DNA of 6,279 nucleotides from URNF01 sp045649855 (GTDB lineage Bacteria > Bacillota > Clostridia > Oscillospirales > Acutalibacteraceae): assembly GCA_045649855.1 (NCBI GenBank), contig JAZRQN010000116.1:1-6279 (forward strand). Direction: 5' to 3'. The position numbers and the translations under genes are program-made. The notes beneath the pieces were generated by a model that saw only the letters and a program-made list of their open reading frames with translations, ran no database searches and was not told where the DNA came from. Every line of letters starts with the position of its first letter. Within the stretch, counting starts at the first letter, position 1. This document shows, piece by piece, positions 1-4,460 of this stretch.

Positions 1-11
1 CTTTTTTTGCA

Positions 12-40
12 TTGACAACCTATATCCAACGGAGTATAAT
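12..40 (+). promoter_or_regulatory. Sigma-A promoter of the M20 hydrolase gene
   Basis: A perfect -35 box TTGACA (12-17) and a perfect -10 box TATAAT (35-40) are separated by the optimal 17 bases. Transcription should start near 46-48, giving a leader of only about 25 bases before the ATG at 71. That leaves no room for a riboswitch or attenuator. No operator-like repeat is visible between the boxes, so constitutive strong expression is the simplest inference. The T-run at 2-8 could be the tail of an upstream terminator, but its stem would lie outside the window. Confidence 0.88.
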
Positions 41-70
41 GAGAGCAATCAAAAGAAGGAGTTGTTACAT

Positions 71-1486
71 ATGGGTTATGTAGAAGATCTCACTCGTCTC
101 ATTGAAAAGAGACAAGCTGAAATGTGCGAAATGAGCGATAAAATTTGGGAATATGCAGAGTCTCGTTTTGTGGAATTTAAATCCGCAAAACTGCAAAAGG
201 AATATCTCGCATCTCTCGGTTTTAAAATCACCGAAAACTTGAGCGGTGCTGAAACCGCTTTTGTGGCAGAGTGGGGCAACGGCAAACCGATCATCGCTTT
301 CCTCGGTGAATATGATGCGCTGAGCGGTCTGTCTCAGAAAGCGGATGTGCCTGTGCACACCCCCATTGCAGAGGGCGGCGACGGCCACGGCTGCGGCCAC
401 AACCTCCTCGGTGTCGGCGATCTGGCTGCGGCAGTTGCGATCAAAGAGTATATGGAAGAAAAAGGCCTGTCGGGTACCATCCGTTACTACGGTTGTCCTG
501 CGGAAGAAAACGCAGGCGGCAAAGCATTTTTGGTGCGTGACGGTTATTTCAACGATTGCGACATCGCACTCACCTGGCACCCCGGCAAAGAAACGGTGAT
601 TGCCGCAAACGGCACGCTCGCCAATTTCCGCGTGTTCTTCACCTTCCACGGTACATCGGCACATGCGGCGGCTTCTCCCCACCTCGGCAGAAGCGCGCTA
701 GACGCAGTGGAACTGATGAACGTCGGTGTCAACTATATGCGTGAGCATATGATCGACGACGCGCGTATCCACTATGCCGTTACCAACACCGGCGGCACTG
801 CTCCCAACGTGGTGCAATCCGAAGCACAGGTGCTGTACGCCATCCGCGCACCGCACGTGGGCCAAGTCAAAGAACTGTTTGACCGTGTTTGCAAAGTGGC
901 ACAGGGCGCGGCTTTGATGACCGAGACCACGGTGGAAATTCGTCAGGTTGCGGCATATGCCGACTACATCGGCAACGATGTTATTGCTGACCGCCTGCGT
1001 GAACACATGTCTTCCATGCTTCCCATCGGCTATACCGACGAGGAACTGGCATACGCCAAGAAATTCCAGGAAGTAATCACCGATTTGGACAGAACGGCGC
1101 TTCAAAGCAAAGCCAAAAAATTCGGCGGCAAAAACAGCGCTGATTGGCTCAACAACCCCATTTGGGACGTCCTGCTCCCCGATGCGCCTTCCGGCGGTTC
1201 TACCGACGTGGGCGACGTCAGCTGGGCTTGTCCCACCGGTTGGTTCCATGCTACCACCCTGGCGGCAGGCACGCCTGCACACGCTTGGCAGACGGTGGCA
1301 CAGGGCAAAAGTTCTATCGCCCACAAGGGTATGCTCTTCTCCGCAAAGGTGCTTGCCGCTACTGCTTACGACTTCCTCACCAACCCTGAATTGGTCGAAG
1401 CGGCAAGAGAAAACTGGCTGCAGATGCTGGATGGCGAAACCTATCCCAACGCACTGCCTGCTGATGCAAAACCCGAAATATGGTAA
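71..1486 (+). CDS. M20-family metallohydrolase, AbgB-like (amidohydrolase / p-aminobenzoyl-glutamate hydrolase type)
   Basis: This 471-residue cytoplasmic protein belongs to the M20 (M20D/AbgB-like) di-metal hydrolases, which cleave amide bonds of N-acyl amino acids or small peptides. The usual metal and catalytic residues are present. HGCGHN at 106-111 supplies C108 and H110, PAEE at 143-146 gives the general base E145 and ligand E146, and H170 (in HPG) and H404 (in HAWQ) complete the set. GTSAHAA at 194-200 begins the inserted lid/dimerization domain (about 186-300). GGSTDVGDVSW at 375-385 is typical of AbgB-like members, and the length is close to the roughly 480 residues of AbgB. The ATG at 71 was chosen because GGAG at 58-61 lies 9 bases upstream; an in-frame TTG at 62 abuts that site and is unlikely. 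The gene stands alone between its own promoter and terminator. No AbgA partner or AbgT transporter is visible, so the substrate is open. The family call is firm; the exact reaction is not. Confidence 0.93.
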   Translation: MGYVEDLTRLIEKRQAEMCEMSDKIWEYAESRFVEFKSAKLQKEYLASLGFKITENLSGAETAFVAEWGNGKPIIAFLGEYDALSGLSQKADVPVHTPIAEGGDGHGCGHNLLGVGDLAAAVAIKEYMEEKGLSGTIRYYGCPAEENAGGKAFLVRDGYFNDCDIALTWHPGKETVIAANGTLANFRVFFTFHGTSAHAAASPHLGRSALDAVELMNVGVNYMREHMIDDARIHYAVTNTGGTAPNVVQSEAQVLYAIRAPHVGQVKELFDRVCKVAQGAALMTETTVEIRQVAAYADYIGNDVIADRLREHMSSMLPIGYTDEELAYAKKFQEVITDLDRTALQSKAKKFGGKNSADWLNNPIWDVLLPDAPSGGSTDVGDVSWACPTGWFHATTLAAGTPAHAWQTVAQGKSSIAHKGMLFSAKVLAATAYDFLTNPELVEAARENWLQMLDGETYPNALPADAKPEIW

Positions 1487-1488
1487 TC

Positions 1489-1524
1489 AAAAAACCGATG
1501 TGTCAAAAGACACATCGGTTTTTT
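1489..1524. terminator. Bidirectional intrinsic terminator between convergent genes
   Basis: A perfect 10-bp stem (1495-1504 with 1509-1518) closes an AAAA loop. Six A precede it (1489-1494) and six T follow it (1519-1524), so both strands read a GC-containing hairpin followed by a U-run. It begins 2 bases after the stop of the M20 gene and ends 1 base before the stop codon of the minus-strand HAD gene. It can therefore end both convergent transcripts. Confidence 0.92.
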
Positions 1525-1525
1525 C

Positions 1526-2182
1526 TTACAGTATTTTAGAGAGTGGTTCCCCTTCGCCTATGTACACGGTGGACACCGCTTGGATTTCGGGTTGATACGG
1601 ATTGCAACGGTCGAAGATACCCACCGTCGGCATACCGATTTCAGAAGCGGTTTGAAGCGCCACCAGCGAATCTTCGAACACCCAAGTGTCTGCCGTTTCG
1701 GTACCCAAATACTCTTGCGCCAGCAAATATACGTCCGGCTTCTCTTTGCCCATACCGAGATCCGCACAGGAGAAGATAGCGGAAAAATACGGGTAAATAC
1801 CGCTGTGTTTCAACGCTACCTCAATCAGTTCAGCCGTGGTCGCAGAAGCAACGCACATACGCACACCTCTCGCTTGCAGACCTGCCAGCAATTCCCTCAC
1901 ACCTGCCTTGAGTGTAGCTTTGTTTGCATAAAAATCATAGAGGATCTCAGAAGCAAATCGGAACAGTTCTTCCCCACTGTTGCCAAAGCCATAGTGATCG
2001 TAGATGATCTGCATCGCATCTCGCAGCGGCACAGTACGCACTGCTTTATCATCCGCCGCATTCGGCGCAAACGGCTTGCCGTTCAGATACTGATCACCAA
2101 ACGCTTTCCAGATAACCTCCCACAAAAAGAGGCTGTCCACCAGCGTACCGTCCATATCAAAAATTGCACCTTTTATATTCAC
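1526..2182 (-). CDS. HAD-superfamily hydrolase, subfamily IA (beta-phosphoglucomutase-like phosphatase)
   Basis: This 218-residue protein shows the HAD motifs in order. Motif I is FDMDGTL (8-14), with nucleophile D9 and acid/base D11. The helical cap is about 17-85. Motif II is the serine of VASATT (S113). Motif III is the lysine of KEKPD (K148). Motif IV is VFEDS (168-172), with E170 and D171. Known relatives dephosphorylate sugar phosphates, phosphoglycolate or nucleotides, or act as beta-phosphoglucomutase; the sequence does not decide which. The start is a GTG at 2182, because GGAGGG (2190-2195) lies 7 bases upstream and the GTG overlaps the TGA of the preceding metallophosphoesterase gene as GTGA. 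Reading further upstream to 2224 would run through that gene and is rejected. Motif IV is followed by VALQTA where many relatives have a glycine, a minor deviation. Translational coupling suggests the two hydrolases are made together. Confidence 0.9.
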   Translation of the reverse strand: MNIKGAIFDMDGTLVDSLFLWEVIWKAFGDQYLNGKPFAPNAADDKAVRTVPLRDAMQIIYDHYGFGNSGEELFRFASEILYDFYANKATLKAGVRELLAGLQARGVRMCVASATTAELIEVALKHSGIYPYFSAIFSCADLGMGKEKPDVYLLAQEYLGTETADTWVFEDSLVALQTASEIGMPTVGIFDRCNPYQPEIQAVSTVYIGEGEPLSKIL

Positions 2183-2964
2183 AGCAATGCCCTCCGTTCG
2201 GACACGGTCATTTGTCCGTCGCACAGTTCAATTTCAAAATACACGCCACACGGCACACCCGGTTGATCACCGCACGCAGTCAGCGATCCCAACACATAAT
2301 ACGGTACGCCATCTTCTACCAGTGTTTTGGTGATATGTTGGTGTCCCGAAAATACCGCAAGCACATTTTTATCTTCACGGATGATCTCTTTCACGGCAGC
2401 ACGGTTTTTCATAAACAAGCACTCATCCTCGATCGTGTCATCCTCGGCAAGTGCAAAATGGGTGAAAACAAGACAAGGACGTGTGTTTTTTGCAAGATCG
2501 TTTTTCAAAAATTCCAGCGTTTCGTCCGACAAATACTGCGTTTTAAAGATACCGCCTCGGCCAAGTCCCAATTCCGGACGAAGCTGAGTGGTGAGAAACA
2601 CGAGATGATACCCGTCTATATCCAACGAGAAGGTGGATTTCGCACCGAGAAGCGCTTCCACCTCTTCCACCGTATCCATCATTTTGAGATCGTGGTTGCC
2701 GAGCACCGAATAACACGGCGGTTGTATGCGGCGCAAGCGATCAAACATCATTTGCAAACTTTGCAAATCCGCTTGCTTATCGTTCATATCCTGAATGATA
2801 TCGCCTAGGTTGACACAAAGGTCAATTTCACCGCCATTTGCAAGATCGGTCAGTTTTTCCAGCAGCGGAAGTGCATATTTCACCAGTTTCTTTTCGGTGT
2901 TAAAAAGCGCTGTTTCAATATCGCCGCCGTAGTAGTGCACATCTGCAAATACCAGAATTTTCAT
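2179..2964 (-). CDS. Calcineurin-like metallophosphoesterase
   Basis: This 261-residue protein has no visible signal peptide or membrane segment, so it is probably cytoplasmic. It carries the complete metallophosphoesterase signature: DVH at 8-10 (D8, H10), GD at 54-55 (D55), GNHD at 89-92 (N90, H91), H169 in THF, and GHQH at 207-210 (H208, H210). These residues bind two divalent metals and hydrolyse phosphomonoesters or phosphodiesters; CpdA-type cyclic nucleotide phosphodiesterases and many uncharacterised proteins share the fold. The ATG at 2964 is preceded by GGAGG (2972-2976) with a 7-base spacer. It is the first gene of a two-gene minus-strand operon with the HAD hydrolase and overlaps it by GTGA. 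The substrate cannot be inferred. The C-terminal part (about 220-261) is the usual short beta extension. Confidence 0.9.
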   Translation of the reverse strand: MKILVFADVHYYGGDIETALFNTEKKLVKYALPLLEKLTDLANGGEIDLCVNLGDIIQDMNDKQADLQSLQMMFDRLRRIQPPCYSVLGNHDLKMMDTVEEVEALLGAKSTFSLDIDGYHLVFLTTQLRPELGLGRGGIFKTQYLSDETLEFLKNDLAKNTRPCLVFTHFALAEDDTIEDECLFMKNRAAVKEIIREDKNVLAVFSGHQHITKTLVEDGVPYYVLGSLTACGDQPGVPCGVYFEIELCDGQMTVSERRALL

Positions 2965-2996
2965 ACGTCCGCCTCCAACGTGCTGACTTTTGAGGT

Positions 2997-3025
2997 ATTA
3001 TAGCATGTTTTAATAAAAAGTACAA
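2997..3025 (-). promoter_or_regulatory. Extended -10 promoter of the metallophosphoesterase-HAD operon
   Basis: On the minus strand a perfect TATAAT (3002-2997) is preceded by TGC, forming an extended -10 element. Seventeen bases upstream lies TTGTAC (3025-3020), a weak -35 matching only the first three consensus positions. The start of transcription should fall near 2990, about 25 bases before the ATG at 2964. It lies back to back with the tRNA promoter, with 21 bases between the two -35 boxes. Confidence 0.75.
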
Positions 3026-3046
3026 GAACATAACTGCAGAAAACAG

Positions 3047-3076
3047 TTGACATTCTCCACCTACCTGTGCTATCAT
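3047..3076 (+). promoter_or_regulatory. Promoter of the tRNA-Thr gene
   Basis: A perfect -35 TTGACA (3047-3052) is followed after 18 bases by TATCAT (3071-3076), which is preceded by TGC as an extended -10. The start point would be near 3082-3084, leaving a 5' leader of about 8-10 bases for RNase P to remove before the tRNA begins at 3092. Confidence 0.78.
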
Positions 3077-3091
3077 ACCTATTGTTCATTC

Positions 3092-3167
3092 GCTGGTTTA
3101 GCTCAGTTGGTAGAGCAGCTGATTTGTAATCAGCAGGTCGGGGGTTCAAGTCCGTCAACCAGCTCCA
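3092..3167 (+). tRNA. tRNA-Thr (anticodon UGU)
   Basis: The 76 bases fold as a tRNA with a genomically encoded CCA (3165-3167). The acceptor stem is 3092-3098 with 3157-3163, all seven pairs Watson-Crick, and the discriminator is T3164. The D stem is 3101-3104 with 3113-3116. The anticodon stem is 3118-3122 with 3130-3134, around a 7-base loop with anticodon TGT at 3125-3127, which reads ACA threonine codons. The T arm is 3140-3144 with 3152-3156, around TTCAAGT. Its middle pair is G3142-G3154, a mismatch, and G3141-T3155 is a wobble, so this T stem is weaker than normal. The 3' tail (3150-3167) is also the first 18 bases of the tandem repeat that follows. Threonine identity rests on the anticodon. 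Confidence 0.94.
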
Positions 3168-3318
3168 AGTAAAAGAGACACCACCTTTCGAGGTGGTGTC
3201 TTTTTTACTTTGTAACTGTATATCGGCGCAGAACCTGAAAAGCGCTTGTCGCTTTTCTAAAGACTTTGCGCTGTACCTATTTGTGAAATGAAACACTTTC
3301 ACGCAAAGTCAGTTCAAT
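3150..3318 (+). repeat. 169-base tandem repeat, unit 1, starting inside the tRNA-Thr 3' tail
   Basis: The unit starts with the last 18 bases of tRNA-Thr (3150-3167). It continues with the terminator hairpin (3177-3200), then an 8-bp hairpin (3237-3244 with 3250-3257, loop CTTGT). A 9-base inverted repeat (3262-3270 with 3302-3310) follows, enclosing a 31-base loop. Outer arms GCGCA (3226-3230) and TGCGC (3267-3271) could close the second hairpin, and the latter competes with the 9-base arm. The unit recurs directly after itself with only 10 substitutions. No credible protein is encoded: minus-strand frames through it are antisense to the tRNA tail and hairpins. Confidence 0.9.
3177..3206 (+). 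terminator. Intrinsic terminator after tRNA-Thr (repeat copy 1)
   Basis: A perfect 10-bp GC-rich stem (3177-3186 with 3191-3200) closes a TTCG loop and is followed by six T (3201-3206). It begins 9 bases after the tRNA CCA, so it should end the tRNA transcript. The A-rich run 3171-3174 upstream of the stem gives the minus strand a short U-rich tail as well, so partial activity against the convergent AraC transcript is possible. Confidence 0.9.
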
Positions 3319-3487
3319 GTCCGTCAACCAGCTCCAAGTAAAAGAGACACCACCTTTCAAGGTGGTGTCTTTTTTACTTTGTAACTGTATATCGGCGCAG
3401 AACCTGAAAAGCGCTTGTCGCTTTTCTAAAGACTTTGCGCTGCACTCAATGGGGAAATGAAGCACCTCCACGCAAAGTCAGTTCAAT
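3319..3487 (+). repeat. 169-base tandem repeat, unit 2
   Basis: This is a direct copy of 3150-3318 at an offset of exactly 169 bases. It has 10 substitutions and no internal indel, about 94% identity. It repeats the tRNA tail including CCA (3319-3336) without any tRNA body, the terminator stem, the 8-bp hairpin (3406-3413 with 3419-3426) and the 9-base inverted repeat (3431-3439 with 3471-3479). Nine of the 10 changes lie in the loop of the last inverted repeat (3443-3468), and the tenth is in the terminator loop (3359). It sits between tRNA-Thr and the convergent AraC gene. Confidence 0.9.
3346..3375 (+). terminator. Second copy of the terminator hairpin (repeat unit 2)
   Basis: The 10-bp stem (3346-3355 with 3360-3369) is identical to the first copy, with loop TTCA in place of TTCG, and is followed by six T (3370-3375). 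It could act as a back-up terminator for tRNA-Thr. On the minus strand the tail reads TCTTTT, weaker but possibly enough to end the AraC transcript, for which no other hairpin terminator is seen. Confidence 0.75.
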
Positions 3488-3498
3488 GTCCGTCAACC
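3488..3498 (+). repeat. Truncated third copy of the tRNA-tail core
   Basis: Eleven bases, GTCCGTCAACC, match the start of both units and the tRNA tail at the same 169-base phase. They are preceded by the same TTCAAT that ends unit 1. After 3498 the similarity stops, so this is the distal remnant of the array. It lies 20 bases before the stop codon of the AraC gene. Confidence 0.7.
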
Positions 3499-3518
3499 CA
3501 GTAGCCGTCTCCCCCTTT

Positions 3519-4349
3519 TTATGATCCGTTTCGGTACACGCTCGGAGAAACACCTGCTTTCTTCTTGAAAAAACGGCAAAAATACGCAGAGGTGTCAAAA
3601 TGTAAAATCTCTGCGATTTCCCATACTGCCATATCACTTTCTTCCAAAAGCGTTTTAGCGACCTTCAACTTGATATCCAAAATATATTCCTTGGGAGATT
3701 TTCCCGTGTACTGCTTGAAGAGCCGCCTGAATCCACCGCTGCTCATACCGCACATTTGCGCCAGATCTTCTACGGAATATACTTCAAATGGTTGTTTTTC
3801 AATATAATCCACAGCAGGTTTCAACACAGATATCGCTCGTCCGCCGCTTTGTACTCTTGCGACTGAAACATATGCCAGCAGGTCGTATATTCGTGCTTTG
3901 ACCGCCGCGGGAGAAGGTTGCGGCGCTTCATACGCCAGCACCGTATCCCTCATCATCTTTTCAATATAATACGGATTAAATTCCTCTATCAGCATAGGCG
4001 AAGTTGCCGTTACAACCTTTTGTTGATCAGACACGATGTTACATTCCACTAAATAGGCGTCCACGCTCGCTTTTTGCGATTCGATATTCAAAACGGTGTA
4101 CCGACTGCCATACGGAATGTACACAAGCGATTTTTGCGGCGCGTAAAATGTTTCCCCACTCACGAGATCGGTATACTGCCCCGTACAGCCGGACAGATAC
4201 ACAAACGCACTTGTCGCACGGGGTTTTTCGCGGGTAAACAACACGCCATCGATCCATTTTTGCTTTTGAGCGAACATGGATGTGATCTCAAAATCCAGCG
4301 CGTGTAATTCTTCAAAGGAGCATACTTTCACATTCATCACCCGCTTCAT
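3519..4349 (-). CDS. AraC-family transcriptional regulator
   Basis: With the ATG at 4349 the protein has 276 residues, typical of the family. The N-terminal part (about 20-110) is beta-rich and looks like an AraC-type cupin ligand-binding domain. The C-terminal part (about 178-276) is the double helix-turn-helix DNA-binding domain. The first HTH is near 191-212 (YSVEDLAQMCGMSSGGFRR) and is followed by GKSPKEY. The second is near 240-262, ending in the family signature AGVSPSVYR (265-273). Relatives activate or repress genes in response to a small molecule, often a sugar. The gene diverges from the MATE/oxidoreductase operon, which makes that operon its likely target. The start is uncertain: ATGs at 4349 and 4337 and a TTG at 4397 are in frame, and none has a good ribosome binding site. 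The 4349 start was taken because it lies downstream of the candidate promoter with a plausible leader. Confidence 0.9.
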   Translation of the reverse strand: MKRVMNVKVCSFEELHALDFEITSMFAQKQKWIDGVLFTREKPRATSAFVYLSGCTGQYTDLVSGETFYAPQKSLVYIPYGSRYTVLNIESQKASVDAYLVECNIVSDQQKVVTATSPMLIEEFNPYYIEKMMRDTVLAYEAPQPSPAAVKARIYDLLAYVSVARVQSGGRAISVLKPAVDYIEKQPFEVYSVEDLAQMCGMSSGGFRRLFKQYTGKSPKEYILDIKLKVAKTLLEESDMAVWEIAEILHFDTSAYFCRFFKKKAGVSPSVYRNGS

Positions 4350-4376
4350 CGTATCACTGATGTTCGAAAAATGCAA

Positions 4377-4404
4377 TGAAAAGGTTTGAAAAATCAATTG
4401 AAAA
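4377..4404. promoter_or_regulatory. Phased TGAAAA repeats, candidate AraC-family operator
   Basis: Three direct copies of TGAAAA start at 4377, 4387 and 4399, spaced 10 and 12 bases, about one helical turn each. The last overlaps the -35 box of the MATE promoter, and the first two lie just upstream of it. AraC-family proteins bind asymmetric direct repeats near -35 boxes, so this is a reasonable operator, but the region is AT-rich and chance is not excluded. Two TTTACA copies (4405-4410, 4412-4417) lie next to them. Confidence 0.3.
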
Positions 4405-4427
4405 TTTACATTTTACATCGGTATAAT
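4398..4427 (+). promoter_or_regulatory. Promoter of the MATE-oxidoreductase operon
   Basis: The -35 box TTGAAA (4398-4403) and a perfect -10 TATAAT (4422-4427) are separated by 18 bases. The start of transcription should fall near 4434, giving a leader of about 27 bases before the ATG at 4461. Confidence 0.75.
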
Positions 4428-4438
4428 GGTGAAAACAA
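4410..4438 (-). promoter_or_regulatory. Possible AraC-gene promoter overlapping the divergent MATE promoter
   Basis: On the minus strand TTGTTT (4438-4433), 17 bases, then TAAAAT (4415-4410) gives a moderate sigma-A promoter. Its boxes interleave with those of the plus-strand promoter, so the two polymerases would compete. This is the best candidate seen, not a strong one. Confidence 0.4.
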
Positions 4439-4460
4439 CCTTTTGCACGGGGCGATACCA

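Noticed and set aside
62..64. TTG as the start of the M20 protein
   Set aside because: It directly abuts the ribosome binding site with no spacer, whereas the ATG at 71 has a 9-base spacer.
41..70. Riboswitch or T-box leader before the M20 gene
   Set aside because: The leader is only about 25 bases, too short for any known riboswitch.
65..682. Long minus-strand frame opposite the M20 gene (and another at 698-1324)
   Set aside because: Shadow frames of a confidently identified gene. The peptides have no recognisable domain and there is no fitting ribosome binding site or promoter.
1580..2266. Long plus-strand frames opposite the HAD and phosphoesterase genes (also 2164-2808)
   Set aside because: Antisense to two genes with complete catalytic motif sets. 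The peptides are rich in Arg, His and Thr with no domain.
2961..3302. Open frame of 113 codons on the minus strand
   Set aside because: It is antisense to tRNA-Thr and repeat unit 1. The peptide containing PRPADYKSAALPTELN is the well-known artefact of translating the reverse complement of a tRNA gene.
3277..3471. Open frame of 64 codons on the minus strand in the repeat
   Set aside because: It is the unit-2 counterpart of the same antisense frame. The similarity of the two peptides follows from the DNA repeat. Substitutions cluster in a loop rather than at third codon positions, so there is no sign of protein selection.
3150..3498. CRISPR-like repetition
   Set aside because: The repeated unit is 169 bases and adjoins itself directly, with no unique spacers of uniform size, and it starts in a tRNA. 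This is a tandem duplication, not a CRISPR array.
4386..4460. Upstream TTG extension of the MATE protein by 25 residues
   Set aside because: It would begin upstream of the -35 box of the best promoter, and the added residues are polar and unlike the family's N terminus. The ATG at 4461 fits better.
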